Positions 1 through 8,770 of a stretch of 64,000 nucleotides of DNA are shown piece by piece. The DNA is from Methylocapsa sp. D3K7 (lineage in GTDB: Bacteria; Pseudomonadota; Alphaproteobacteria; Rhizobiales; Beijerinckiaceae), in contig NZ_CP123229.1 in assembly GCF_029855125.1 (NCBI RefSeq), forward strand, positions 2,170,001 through 2,234,000. The letters run 5' to 3'. The stretch's first letter is position 1. Each line of letters starts with the position of its first letter. Both the position numbers and the translations under genes were made by a program. Below the pieces are notes generated by a model, which had not been told where the DNA came from, ran no database searches, and was given only the letters and a program-made list of their open reading frames with translations.

Positions 1-49
1 CGATGCTCCAGATTTTGGGTTTCCGGTGACTGTCGCGCCGGACTTGCCG

Positions 50-718
50 TTAGTGGAGGGGCGCGGATGCGTTTTTGCCGCGCGCAAGTTCGATTTCGGT
101 AATCGCGACGAGCACGTCCGCCCGCCGTTTGAGATCCCGCGCCTCGAGCAGTGCCTGTTTTTCCTTGGGACTGCAAGGGCTCATCATGGAGAGCGCGTTG
201 ACAAGCGCCTCGTTCGGCGCGCTGTTGATACTCTTCCAGTCGACTTGGAGATGGTTGGTCTCGGCAAAATCGCGCAACGTGCGCAGGACGCCATCCCGGT
301 CGACCTGATCCTCGCCCACGCGGGGACTGAAATCGGTGGTGAAGGGGCTGAAATCGGGGCGGCATTGGCGGTATGGCGTCGTCCCGGCAAGTTCCTCGGC
401 GATCTTGAACCTAGCAATCCCCGTGAGCGTGATCAGATAGCGCCCGTCCCCGGATTCGGCGAATTGGGTGATCCGGCCGGCACAGCCGACCGGAAACAGC
501 ACCGGCGCGCCCAAGCCGGCGCCAGCCTCGGGATCTGGTTGGATCATGCCCACGATCCGATGGCCTCTAAGGGCGTCATCCACCATGGCAAGATAGCGAT
601 CCTCAAATATATTGAGAGGCAGTTCGCCGCGCGGCAGCAGCAAGGCGCCCGCGAGCGGAAAGATTGGAAACGCCCCCGGGAGTTCGTCCAGGCCGCTATA
701 AGCATGGTTCATGCTCAT
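50..718 (-). CDS. LON peptidase substrate-binding domain protein
   Basis: A 222-residue stand-alone LON N-terminal (substrate-binding) domain protein without the AAA+ or protease parts of Lon. The signature FPLAGALLLPRGELPLNIFE lies at about residues 19–38 and the domain fills most of the protein. The frame is open upstream to 883, but ATG 718 is chosen because a GGAGGAGGA ribosome-binding site (726–734) sits 7 nt before it and the extra N-terminus does not look like the family. Single LON-domain proteins of this length are common in Alphaproteobacteria and their precise role is unknown. The family call is firm; the function is not. Confidence 0.88.
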   Translation of the reverse strand: MSMNHAYSGLDELPGAFPIFPLAGALLLPRGELPLNIFEDRYLAMVDDALRGHRIVGMIQPDPEAGAGLGAPVLFPVGCAGRITQFAESGDGRYLITLTGIARFKIAEELAGTTPYRQCRPDFSPFTTDFSPRVGEDQVDRDGVLRTLRDFAETNHLQVDWKSINSAPNEALVNALSMMSPCSPKEKQALLEARDLKRRADVLVAITEIELARGKNASAPLH

Positions 719-940
719 GGTCCAATCCTCCTCCGGCCTATTCGGACGATCACACGACTCATTTAACATCATCCTATTTAAACCCACAAATTGCCGGGTC
801 CAGCCTCCGGAAAAGGAAAATACAGCTTTGTCACGAAGTCGCAGTCTTAATTTGACCTCGTTTCGGTTCATCTTTGTAACCAACAGCCCTCTTATTGAGC
901 ATATGCCTAATATATAAGCATTCAGATTTGCCCATAAAGC

Positions 941-2140
941 TTAAGCTGTACTGCGTAAGCGCGCGAATCCAGCGTCGAGATCGGCCTTGAGATCCTCAAT
1001 GTCCTCAAGCCCCACGGAAAAGCGCAAGGCGGGTCCTGGCGGATCCCACTCCGTCACGCTGCGATAGCTCCGGCAATCAAAGGGAATGACAAGGCTTTCA
1101 AAGCCGCCCCAAGAGAAGCCCATACCAAACAATTTCAGCCCGTCGAGCATTGCCGCGAGGGCGGCGGGGGAACAAGGCTGCAAAAGGACTGAAAATAATC
1201 CGGACGAGCCGAGAAAGTCCCGTTTCCAATAAATATGACCTGGACAGGAGGGAAACGCCGGATGCAGAACCTGGGCAACTTCCTTGCGCGCGGCGAGCCA
1301 GCGGGCGAGGTCGAGTGCCTGCCGTTCGGCTTCCTTGAGACGAAGTTCAAGCGTGCGCAAGCCGCGCAAGCTCAAGAAGACGTCCTCCGGCCCGGCGCAC
1401 ATCGAAAACGCGTCAAACGTCGCCCGGAGCCTTGGAAACCAATCCGCGTTGGCGGATACGAGCCCTATCAAAAGGTCGGAATGGCCGCCGAGATATTTGG
1501 TCCCGGCCTCGACCGCCATATCAGCACCACGCGTGTGCGGCGGAAACAGCAAGGGCGTCGCCCACGTATTATCGAGAATCAGGCAAAGCTTTTTGGCCCG
1601 CGCCAATTCAGCAATCGCGGGAACGTCCTGAACTTCGAACGTCTGGGAGCCCGGTGTCTCGACGAAGATCACGCTGGTGTTCGGCCGGATCAAGGATTCG
1701 ATCGCGGCCCCAAGCGCTGGATCATAATAGGTCGTCTCGACTCCCATCCGGCGCAAAACCGTATCGCAAAAGATACGGGAGGGGCGATAGACCGCGTCCG
1801 TCACCAGAATATGGTCACCGGCTTTGACCGCCGCGAACAGCGCGAGGGTAATCGCGGCAAGGCCCGACGGGGCAAGCACGGTTCCAGCGGCACCCGACAA
1901 TTCCGTCCACGCCGTTTCCAGCGCCGCTGTTGTCGGGGTCCCCTGCGTGGCGTAGGTGAACCGTGCCGTACGCTTCGAAAAAGCCTCCACGGTCGGAAAG
2001 AGCACGGTGGATCCACGATAGACCGGCGTATTGACGAAGCCGTGCTGGTCGCTCGGATGGCGTCCGGCGTGAACGAGTTTCGTGCGGGTTTTCAGATGAC
2101 GGCGGTCTTCCGGCGTGGTCTCGATCATTGTGCGTCCCAT
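941..2140 (-). CDS. metC: cystathionine beta-lyase (PLP-dependent)
   Basis: A 399-residue Cys/Met-metabolism PLP enzyme that splits cystathionine into homocysteine, pyruvate and ammonia in methionine synthesis. Seen in the sequence: the predicted Schiff-base lysine in TKYLGGHSD (about K215), the PLP-ring aspartate in LILDNTWATP (about D190) and the N-terminal YATQGTPT segment (about 63–70). The frame extends to 2332, but the extra 64 residues look unlike the family and overlap the start of the divergent gene at 2312. ATG 2140 follows AAGG; ATG 2128 is an alternative. Cystathionine gamma-synthase and gamma-lyase share this fold, but the sequence style fits alphaproteobacterial MetC. Confidence 0.9.
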   Translation of the reverse strand: MGRTMIETTPEDRRHLKTRTKLVHAGRHPSDQHGFVNTPVYRGSTVLFPTVEAFSKRTARFTYATQGTPTTAALETAWTELSGAAGTVLAPSGLAAITLALFAAVKAGDHILVTDAVYRPSRIFCDTVLRRMGVETTYYDPALGAAIESLIRPNTSVIFVETPGSQTFEVQDVPAIAELARAKKLCLILDNTWATPLLFPPHTRGADMAVEAGTKYLGGHSDLLIGLVSANADWFPRLRATFDAFSMCAGPEDVFLSLRGLRTLELRLKEAERQALDLARWLAARKEVAQVLHPAFPSCPGHIYWKRDFLGSSGLFSVLLQPCSPAALAAMLDGLKLFGMGFSWGGFESLVIPFDCRSYRSVTEWDPPGPALRFSVGLEDIEDLKADLDAGFARLRSTA

Positions 2141-2311
2141 CAGCCCTTGTTGCGCTGCAAACTGGAGGCTTGACCGGCGTTTCGTCAAGTCCGGGAATGA
2201 AATCCAAGCCAAAAGACAGCCAAATTGTCCGGCGTTTTGGGTGAAACCAGGAACGGGCTTGCCGGACTTCGCCGTTTTGGGCAAAGTCCGGGTTCGACTG
2301 AAGCGGCCGGC

Positions 2312-3139
2312 ATGGGAGAACCGCGCGTGCATATCTTGCGGCTCGTGCTTTTGGGCCTTGCCGCCCTCGCTGGGATCGTCGCCGGCGCCGCCTTACTCCA
2401 AAAGGCGTTGCGGTCCGAAGATCACTACTCCCCAACCTTGACCGCAGGCAGTGGCGCGCCGGACGCCGAAATCGCCGCGGCGCGGCATGGACTGGAGGCA
2501 AAACTCGCGGCGGCGCCTGACTACGCCGCTTTTTTTGAACATCTAAAAAGCGTCTTCCCGGCCGATTATGAGGCCTTCTTGGCAACTTACGCAAAGCGCC
2601 TTGCCGCGAATGACGAGCCTCGAAGCCCAGATGGCTTGGTGGAGGAAGCTAGCCGTTTTCTGCGCCGGACGCGCGGCATTCTTGCCGCCAAGGCCGGCAG
2701 TCCGGCGCTGGAACACATCTTTGAACTGCAGGCCTCCATGCTACGGGCGCTCTCCAGCAAGGACCCGCATCTCTGCGTCAGTTTTCTCAATCACGCCGAA
2801 AGTCCCGGCCTCTATGAATTCTCGGCGCAAAACCGTGGCCTAGTGACCGCCTTGGGGATCGCCGGCATTGACGCCATTCATGATGGCGAAGTGAAACAGG
2901 TGGACCGGCCGGCGCCAACCGACCGGGATTTCGCCGAACTTGAAAAGGCGTTGCGCGGCAATGGTCTTGGCACCCCGGAGATAGAGGCGCTGCTCGATGG
3001 AAAGGTGAGTGAACCGCCTCTCGCCGACGAAAAACTGTGCCAGGCCGGGCAAATCTATCTAGAAACGCTCGCCGCCATGCCGGAGCCAAGCCGGGTGCGG
3101 ATTTATGGTTTCGCCATCGGACTTATGGCGCGATCGTGA
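2312..3139 (+). CDS. membrane-anchored hypothetical protein
   Basis: A 275-residue protein starting with one hydrophobic helix (about residues 8–25, LVLLGLAALAGIVAGAALL), so probably inner-membrane anchored or secreted with a periplasmic helical domain. No catalytic motif is recognised. ATG 2312 is preferred to an upstream start at 2225 because the transmembrane segment then lies at the N-terminus; the ribosome-binding site is weak. It is divergent from metC with about 170 bp between the chosen starts. The length and codon usage look real, but the function is unknown. Confidence 0.7.
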   Translation: MGEPRVHILRLVLLGLAALAGIVAGAALLQKALRSEDHYSPTLTAGSGAPDAEIAAARHGLEAKLAAAPDYAAFFEHLKSVFPADYEAFLATYAKRLAANDEPRSPDGLVEEASRFLRRTRGILAAKAGSPALEHIFELQASMLRALSSKDPHLCVSFLNHAESPGLYEFSAQNRGLVTALGIAGIDAIHDGEVKQVDRPAPTDRDFAELEKALRGNGLGTPEIEALLDGKVSEPPLADEKLCQAGQIYLETLAAMPEPSRVRIYGFAIGLMARS

Positions 3140-3283
3140 GGATAGCCGCTGACGCGTTACGGGTTGCGGGGTTCGCCTCGAACAGCTTTGCCGTACTACC
3201 GCCGCAAGCTCGGTGTCTGATCACTTTCGTTCGGCGGCAACGCGCAGTTGCGCGTGCCCCGGCAAAAGACCGGGGGAAACCAG

Positions 3284-3505
3284 ATGCCGCACGATCCTCA
3301 CACGCGCCGCCGCCAAATCAAAGCCCGCCTCGAAAAAGCAGAAAAAACACTTTCGGCAACACGCAGTTCAGCGGGCGGCCACAGCCGCGCCGTGCTGCTG
3401 CATCTTGAACGGGAGATTCATGCGAGCAAGAAGGATTTGGCCTTGTTGGACACGCCGCCGGGTGACTCCGGCAGCATCCCGCCATCCCCCGACGGGAAAC
3501 ACTAG
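3284..3505 (+). CDS. small hypothetical protein
   Basis: A 73-residue, highly charged, Arg/Lys-rich protein with a predicted helical middle (RRRQIKARLEKAEKTL) and a proline-rich tail. ATG 3284 follows the purine-rich GGGGGAAACC. It lies 144 bp after the preceding gene on the same strand. It is not recognised; the composition suggests a nucleic-acid or charged-surface binder, but this is weak and the ORF could be spurious. Confidence 0.4.
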   Translation: MPHDPHTRRRQIKARLEKAEKTLSATRSSAGGHSRAVLLHLEREIHASKKDLALLDTPPGDSGSIPPSPDGKH

Positions 3506-3616
3506 AAAAGCGGTGGCTGGTCAAATTGAAGTACGCTTGCAGACCATCGATGGCACATAAGGCGTTGCGCGGCGCCTAAATTCCCTCCCTGCCGGGGTCA
3601 ATTGGTCCGGAGGGCC

Positions 3617-3721
3617 CTATCGATTGTAACTGACACTACTCCTGATCAGGGGACGCAAAGCAACTGGTTTGGTGGCAATCAAACCGGGCCATGCGGCGTT
3701 TTTTTTAGGGAGTGATTAATC
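3617..3721 (+). promoter_or_regulatory. structured 5' leader of the secreted protein gene
   Basis: The leader contains GGGGACGCAAAGC (about 3651–3663) followed by a strong hairpin, GGTTTG–loop–CAAACC (about 3668–3689), then GCC and a run of eight Ts just before the ribosome-binding site. GGGACGCAAAGC matches a conserved part of c-di-GMP-I (GEMM) riboswitches, but the equally conserved GCAAACC that should lie on the 5' side of the same helix was not found. This is recorded as a possible regulatory leader only. Confidence 0.25.
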
Positions 3722-4177
3722 ATGAGAAATTTCCCAAGACGATTTTTCTTCACAGCAGGCGCGGCTGCTCTTGGTTGCGCCTTTTGGGCGACACCATCAT
3801 TCGCCGACCCGGGCCGGGGCGCGAATGTGATGTGCTATGCCTGGGCAAATAATGCTTCGCCAACGATCAACGTACCTTACGAGCCCAGCCCGACTTATTC
3901 GTTTAACGCGCAGAATAGAGCCGGAGGTATCAGCGTTACCAAGACTGCGACCGGCACCTATACGGTCACATGTACGGGTGTCGGCGGCGGCAGTCAGTGG
4001 GGCGCCGGCGGTCACGTGCAAGTCTCGGCATATGGATTTGGTAATAATGGTTCCTGCCATGTCGCAGGCTGGGGCACCGGCGGAGCGGATTTCTCCGCGA
4101 CGGTCAACTGCTATGGCGGTGGCGGCACAGGAGGCGTGCTTAAAGACAGCGCGTTTGATCTGCTTTTCGTTTGGTAA
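3722..4177 (+). CDS. secreted small glycine-rich protein
   Basis: A 151-residue exported protein. The N-terminus MRNFPRRFFFTAGAAALGCAF has two arginines followed by a hydrophobic core and a likely cleavage after PSFA (about residue 29), so it goes to the periplasm or outside. The mature part is rich in Gly, Asn, Thr and aromatics, with paired cysteines (VMCYAW, VTCTGV, GSCHVAG, VNCYGG), suggesting a small disulfide-bonded beta protein. AGGGAGTGATTAATC before the ATG is a good ribosome-binding region. No family is recognised. Confidence 0.75.
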   Translation: MRNFPRRFFFTAGAAALGCAFWATPSFADPGRGANVMCYAWANNASPTINVPYEPSPTYSFNAQNRAGGISVTKTATGTYTVTCTGVGGGSQWGAGGHVQVSAYGFGNNGSCHVAGWGTGGADFSATVNCYGGGGTGGVLKDSAFDLLFVW

Positions 4178-4192
4178 GCGAAGCCAGCAAGC

Positions 4193-4220
4193 TGCCCACC
4201 CGGCTTGTTCTGGGTGGGCA
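4193..4220. terminator. hairpin between convergent genes
   Basis: A perfect 9-bp inverted repeat, TGCCCACCC (4193–4201) and GGGTGGGCA (4212–4220), lies between two convergent stop codons and is followed by the palindrome TCTCGCGAGA. There is no clear T tract, so it may be a weak bidirectional terminator or an mRNA-end stabiliser. Confidence 0.5.
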
Positions 4221-4278
4221 TCTCGCGAGATCTTCAAGCAGCGACTTTCCGCGACTGTATGTGGCCGCCCGACTTGTT

Positions 4279-5949
4279 CTACTGAAAAATTTTTGCGGCG
4301 TTCTCAAGCGTCTTCCACACGCCCCAGGCAAGTGGGATTCCAACCGCCGCCCAAGCCAAGCCCGCTTTCGCATCAATGCCGCCCCGGCCAATTCCATAGG
4401 ACTTGAACGCCACCTTTGCGCCCGCGAGCGCCGTTTGCGGGGTGTTGTCCTTCATATACCATTTGGGAGAGACTGGACGAATCAGCGCGTTGCACACGAA
4501 CCCCACGGCCAGCAAAGCCGCCAAAACATAAAAGATATAGGGGTACACATGGTCGCGCGGAACGCCTTCCGCCACCCGCGTATCATGCAGATAGTTGACG
4601 ATAACCGGACCGACGATGCCAGCGGTCGACCATGCGGTGAGCAAGCGGCCGTGAATCGCGCCGACATACCGCGTGCCGAACATATCGGCGAGATAGGCGG
4701 GCACCGTCGCAAAGCCGCCGCCATACATGGACGCAATGATGCAGAACGCCGCGGCAAAAATCCCGACCGCCTTAAGGCCCGCCAGCGTTGGTGCGGCTGA
4801 ATAGCAAAGGATGCCAAGGACAAAGAAGGCAAAATAGGTTGTCTTGCGGCCAATCTTGTCGGAGAGCGTTGCCCAGAAAAACCGGCCGCCGATGTTGAAC
4901 AAGGAGAAGAGGCCGACGAAGCCGCCACCGATCGCCGCCGCCAAAGTCTTTTGCGCGTCCGTGAACTGGCTGAAACCAACCGAGGGATCACGGAACAAAG
5001 TGCCGCCGAAGGTTTCCTGAAGCATCGGCGAGGCGGCGCCGATGATGCCGATCCCGGCTGACACATTGAGGCACAGCACACCCCAGATCAACCAGAACTG
5101 GGGAGTCTTGTGGGCGTCCTTGAGATCGACGTTGTGTGACGTGATCATCGCCTTTTGGACCGTGGATGGAGTCCAGCCGTCAGGGCGCCAGCCGTCTGGC
5201 GGCAGCCGGTACCCGAAGGCGCCCGCAAGCATATAGATGAAATAACCAACCCCCAGGACCACAAAGGTTTGCCAGACCCCGACCGAGGTTGGAGTCTTAA
5301 AATAATTCATCAGCAAGGTCGCCAGCGGCGAGCCTATCATGGCGCCGCCGCCAAACCCCATGATCGCCATGCCTGTCGCCATGCCGCGCCGGTCCGGAAA
5401 CCATTTGATGAGGGTCGAAACCGGCGAAATATAGCCAAGCCCAAGTCCGATGCCGCCGATGATGCCCGAACCGACCCAGAGCATCCACAGCTGATGGAAG
5501 TTGACCCCGACCGCCGAGATCATCAAGCCGCCGCACCAGCAAAGCGCCGCGTAAACGCCCGCCTTGCGGGGACCAACCCGCTCCAGCCAGCCGCCCCAGA
5601 TCGCGGCGGAGGAGCCGAGCAAAACAAAGAACAGCGTGAACATCCAGCCAAGATCAAATTGAGTCCATTCGCAATCCCTGGCCGTCAGCGCGTGCAGGGT
5701 TCCGGCGGTCTTGTCCCAAAACGTCGTCGCCGCGCCGGCGCAAGCTGCCACTTTGGCTCCCGTCGCGGTCCCGACCGCACGCGACAGCGGCAGCCAGAAA
5801 ACGCTGAACCCATAAGCCATGCCGATACACAAATGGATGGCGAGCGCGGCGGGAGGCACGAGCCAGCGGTTGAACCCGGCCTTGGCGATAATTCTATCCC
5901 GTTCAAGAATACCTGGCGATGCCGCAGCGATTGACGTGCTCATGCTCAT
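4279..5949 (-). CDS. OFA-family MFS transporter (oxalate/formate antiporter-like)
   Basis: A 556-residue major facilitator superfamily protein with at least twelve hydrophobic segments and the OFA-family layout: an N-terminal helix ending GMAYGFSVFWLPL, the GGIGLGLGYISPVSTLIKWFPDRRGMATG segment after helix 4 (written here across its two halves), and a C-terminal extension with another membrane segment. OFA members exchange oxalate/formate or related monocarboxylates at the inner membrane, but the substrate cannot be fixed from sequence. ATG 5949 (ATGAGCATG, after GGGG) is preferred because upstream residues to 6102 are not family-like. Isocitrate lyase and TCA genes elsewhere in the window make an organic-acid substrate plausible. 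Confidence 0.85.
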   Translation of the reverse strand: MSMSTSIAAASPGILERDRIIAKAGFNRWLVPPAALAIHLCIGMAYGFSVFWLPLSRAVGTATGAKVAACAGAATTFWDKTAGTLHALTARDCEWTQFDLGWMFTLFFVLLGSSAAIWGGWLERVGPRKAGVYAALCWCGGLMISAVGVNFHQLWMLWVGSGIIGGIGLGLGYISPVSTLIKWFPDRRGMATGMAIMGFGGGAMIGSPLATLLMNYFKTPTSVGVWQTFVVLGVGYFIYMLAGAFGYRLPPDGWRPDGWTPSTVQKAMITSHNVDLKDAHKTPQFWLIWGVLCLNVSAGIGIIGAASPMLQETFGGTLFRDPSVGFSQFTDAQKTLAAAIGGGFVGLFSLFNIGGRFFWATLSDKIGRKTTYFAFFVLGILCYSAAPTLAGLKAVGIFAAAFCIIASMYGGGFATVPAYLADMFGTRYVGAIHGRLLTAWSTAGIVGPVIVNYLHDTRVAEGVPRDHVYPYIFYVLAALLAVGFVCNALIRPVSPKWYMKDNTPQTALAGAKVAFKSYGIGRGGIDAKAGLAWAAVGIPLAWGVWKTLENAAKIFQ

Positions 5950-6140
5950 TACCCCGTAACGCGTTGATAAGGCTACGCCCGGCCGAGACGCCGTGCGGAA
6001 AAAGTCGATATTTAGTAATTTTGCATAACGAGGGTCACGACGCGCGTAACACCTCGCTCTCCCCCACGCCAAAATCTTAACCAATGCGCCATTCAAACAC
6101 AACCGGCGGCTATCGGCGGGAATGTTGGGGAACTGAATGT

Positions 6141-6420
6141 CTACGCGTCGATCTTGAGAACCACACGGAAGCGCGCCTTGCCGCTCATCATCCGGTCGTA
6201 GGCGGCCTGGGCTTCTTCAAGCGGGAAAATCTCATTCATCGAGGCGATCTTGTTGAACTGACTGAATGAGAGCGTATCTTCGGAGTCGGCCGCAGTGCCC
6301 GAATACCAGCCCCGCACCGAAGCGCGTTTCCGCGTGCCGCCCGGGGTCGGGAAGATCGCGCTCCACCATGCGGAACCGCCCGCCGGGTTCTGGAACGATC
6401 ATTGCGCGCATCTTCACCAT
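6141..6420 (-). pseudogene. internally deleted Zn-dependent alcohol dehydrogenase remnant
   Basis: The 5' part reads MVKMRAMIVPEPGGRFRMVE, the N-terminus of a zinc alcohol dehydrogenase, with GGAGG before its ATG. The 3' part, in a different frame, reads SEDTLSFSQF and then FPLEEAQAAYDRMMSGKAR...VVLKIDA-stop, a typical C-terminus of the same family. Only about 90 codons remain of about 340: the catalytic-zinc and NAD-binding middle is missing and the frame changes near 6310. It lies just downstream of the DUF190 gene in the fluoride-associated operon and so was probably once its last gene. Confidence 0.82.
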
Positions 6421-6443
6421 TATGGCCTCCACTGCGGATTCGA

Positions 6444-6794
6444 TCAGCTTCCCTGCGTCTTGGCGGTCGAGCCATATTGCAGGACTTGCACCTTCTCCAA
6501 GGTGACCAGCCCGCTCGCCATCATGGAGTCCAGCACCGGCAGAAAGGCGTTGATCTTATCCTCGCTGTCGACGATCTCGATGACGAACGGCAGATCCTCC
6601 GAAAGCCGGAGAATCTTCGTGGTGTGCACCCGGCTCGAATGACCAAAGCTCATCGGCCCGCGCAACACGGTGGCGCCGGCCAAATGCATCTCGCGCGCCT
6701 TCATGACAATCGCCTCGTACAGCGGCTGATGGTCGTGGCGGTCGTCCTCGCCGATAAAGATCCGCAGCAGCATGGCATCGCGCGGGATTTGCAT
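6444..6794 (-). CDS. DUF190 (PII-like) protein
   Basis: A 116-residue DUF190 protein, a small PII/CutA-like ferredoxin-fold family often linked to CrcB fluoride channels and potassium/proton antiporters. Family-like segments are LLRIFIGEDDRHDHQPLYEAIV near the N-terminus (shown in part) and PFVIEIVDSEDKINAFLPVL in the middle. ATG 6794 follows GAGGAG by 9 nt. It starts 13 nt after the UspA stop, so it is cotranscribed with the antiporter and UspA genes. A regulatory role for the antiporter is an inference from context. Confidence 0.85.
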   Translation of the reverse strand: MQIPRDAMLLRIFIGEDDRHDHQPLYEAIVMKAREMHLAGATVLRGPMSFGHSSRVHTTKILRLSEDLPFVIEIVDSEDKINAFLPVLDSMMASGLVTLEKVQVLQYGSTAKTQGS

Positions 6795-6807
6795 TTCGTT
6801 AAACTCC

Positions 6808-7230
6808 TCACTTCGCGATGAGCACCGGGCATGGTGCAAGGTGCATGATGCGATCCGCGCGGCTTCCGACCAGCCGCTCATACAACGCGGAATGACCTCT
6901 GGCTCCGATAATAAGCAATTCCACCTTGAGATCGCCAGCAAGCGTGACAATACTACGCACCGGGTGCCCGGCGATCACATGAGTCGTGAGTTTCACCTGG
7001 CTTTCGTCCGCCATCGCTCGGGCACGCTGGAGAACGCTGTGGAAGCGCCGCGCGGCGCTTCCTGTTTCTTCCCGGACTTCTTCAACGAATTCCGGCATAT
7101 AATCGATTTCTTCGACCGAGACCATGTGAAGGGACGACTCATTTTGTTTGGCGATCGCAATCGCGAGGGTGAGCGCGTGAAACGCATGTTCCGAGCCGTC
7201 GTTGGCGTGCAGGATTCTGCTGAACATCAA
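6808..7230 (-). CDS. universal stress protein (UspA family)
   Basis: A 140-residue single-domain UspA protein. It starts MMFSRILHANDGSEHA (the nucleotide-binding Asp is in this segment) and ends with the ATP-binding pattern GARGHSALYERLVGS followed by CPVLI, at about residues 109–138, so an ATP-binding type is expected. Its ATG overlaps the antiporter stop by 4 nt (ATGA), indicating translational coupling. UspA genes are among those reported downstream of fluoride riboswitches, which fits this operon. Confidence 0.92.
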   Translation of the reverse strand: MMFSRILHANDGSEHAFHALTLAIAIAKQNESSLHMVSVEEIDYMPEFVEEVREETGSAARRFHSVLQRARAMADESQVKLTTHVIAGHPVRSIVTLAGDLKVELLIIGARGHSALYERLVGSRADRIMHLAPCPVLIAK

Positions 7231-8465
7231 ACGCCTCCCGGATCAACCGATTTACCGATCCCATGCTGGATCGGAACAACGCCCGCCTGTCTGGCTGGTG
7301 TATCCTCCGCCTCGCTGCTGGGCCTGAGATGGTGCGGCAGATAAAATGCATTGGCAATCACCGTCGGGATGACAGCGCTTGCAATGACGGTTGCGACAAG
7401 CGCCGAGTATTGGCTCTTGTCGATGATCCCATGGGAGAGGCCAAAGAGGGATGAGATTGTCCCAAAGGTTAGTCCCGTGGACATCAGGAGGGTCGTGTAC
7501 ATCGCCTCCTGGTTCGGAGAGCCAAAGAGCCGCGTGACCGGATATACGCCGATGACTTTGGTGGCGATCTTGATAATCAGGAAAAAAAAGAAAGCAGCGG
7601 GTGCAGCGATCAGCGCCGGGATCGAAACAAAGGAACCGGCGCGGATAAAATAGAACGGCGTCAGCAGGCCGAACGTTAGCGTGCGCAAGCGCCGGACCAA
7701 TGCGTGATCTTTGCCGACGGTTCCGGCAAGCACCATTCCGATGAGATAGGCGGGGAGTACCGCTTCGCTGTCGGCCCAGGCGGCGAGCGCGCCCATACCA
7801 AGCAGGCAAAACAGCAGAAATTTTGTCTCAAGCTCGGAAGGCCGGCCACCATACCGTTTGAAGAAGCGCGGCGTGAGCCACGGAAGCACGGTGAAGACAA
7901 CGGCGCCCACTCCAAGGAAGATCAATGTTTTAATCGTGAACGGAGCAAAGATGAGACCAAGCGCGACGACCGTCCCGAGGTCGGTCACAAAGCATGCGGC
8001 CAAAATCGTCTTACCATATTCGGTGGTATTGAAGCCGAATTCCAGCATTACGGCATAAACGACGGCCACCGAGGTCGTCGACATGGCGACCCCGGCAAGC
8101 CAGCTCGGCATGACGTTCCAGCCGAGCAAATAATGCGCCGCAGCCGCGCATCCCAGAAATGGGAATAAGAAGCTCGCGAGCCCGATCGTGGCCGCTTCCT
8201 TCCATTTCAGTTTGAAAACCTGCGGGTCGAGTTCGGCGCCCGCGAGAAACGTCAAGACAATTGCGCCTATTCCCGAAAGAAACTTGACCCAGGACTCGTC
8301 GGTCCCAAGCACGGCCGAGCCAACGACGGCGCCAATGATCAATTGCGCGACTGTTCCAACAATGATTTCGGACAGCGCCGTCGAGACGCGGAACCAGATC
8401 GAAAACAGGCTCGCGATCAGCGCGAGACCTAGCCACAGGGATGCGAGTGCCCAAACGCCAGTCAT
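7227..8465 (-). CDS. cation:proton antiporter (CPA2/Kef-type, membrane domain only)
   Basis: A 412-residue polytopic Na+/H+ exchanger-domain protein with about twelve hydrophobic helices. LAACFVTDLGTVVALGLIF (around residues 155–173) carries the acidic residue expected in the ion-binding helix. There is no C-terminal TrkA-N/RCK domain, unlike KefB/KefC; the separate UspA and DUF190 proteins encoded downstream may supply regulation. The ATG is preceded by GAGGGTGAATC. It is the first gene after the fluoride-type riboswitch, so expression is probably fluoride responsive. The ion specificity is unknown. Confidence 0.88.
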   Translation of the reverse strand: MTGVWALASLWLGLALIASLFSIWFRVSTALSEIIVGTVAQLIIGAVVGSAVLGTDESWVKFLSGIGAIVLTFLAGAELDPQVFKLKWKEAATIGLASFLFPFLGCAAAAHYLLGWNVMPSWLAGVAMSTTSVAVVYAVMLEFGFNTTEYGKTILAACFVTDLGTVVALGLIFAPFTIKTLIFLGVGAVVFTVLPWLTPRFFKRYGGRPSELETKFLLFCLLGMGALAAWADSEAVLPAYLIGMVLAGTVGKDHALVRRLRTLTFGLLTPFYFIRAGSFVSIPALIAAPAAFFFFLIIKIATKVIGVYPVTRLFGSPNQEAMYTTLLMSTGLTFGTISSLFGLSHGIIDKSQYSALVATVIASAVIPTVIANAFYLPHHLRPSSEAEDTPARQAGVVPIQHGIGKSVDPGGV

Positions 8466-8599
8466 GATTCACCCTCGCGCTTGAAGGGGTGACGAGCACA
8501 CGGCACGCAGGCCCTGGCGACCCGAAAGCCTTGGCCTTCGGACATCGGCATGAACGAAAAAGCCGGAAATTCCACAATAAGTGAGAGACACACAGCAAT

Positions 8600-8665
8600 C
8601 TCCTGCCCGTTGTTGCGTGGCAGGAGTCATCAGCCTCTTCGGCAATTTTGGGGGACTCCATCCCC
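8600..8665 (-). ncRNA. fluoride riboswitch (crcB motif)
   Basis: On the minus strand the 8665–8619 segment runs GGGGATGGAGTCCCCC, an A-rich joint, then GCC-GAAGA-GGC and CTGATGACTCC. This matches the crcB RNA layout: helix with ATG in its loop, A-rich joint, short hairpin, CUGAUG, and a 3' strand whose ACTCC (8627–8623) pairs with GGAGT (8659–8655) as the pseudoknot. It then overlaps a competing 8-bp hairpin, CTCCTGCC (8626–8619) with GGCAGGAG (8607–8600), which would break the pseudoknot: a plausible expression platform, though without a T tract. It lies 135 nt before the antiporter gene and downstream of crcB. Confidence 0.88.
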
Positions 8666-8770
8666 GTTCGAGGACGCAATTCTAACCGAGAATCGATCCG
8701 TGGCAAGGTTTAGATATTTCCGTACAAGCAAGCGGAACCTGCAGCGGAAATCTCTTGGATTTGCATCGCG

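Noticed and set aside
26..766. Long plus-strand frame opposite the LON-domain gene
   Set aside because: It mirrors the real minus-strand gene, has no ribosome-binding site and the translation is Arg/Gly-rich without a domain; the same holds for long antisense frames over metC (1235–2173), the OFA gene (5155–5934) and the phosphoesterase (45265–46038).
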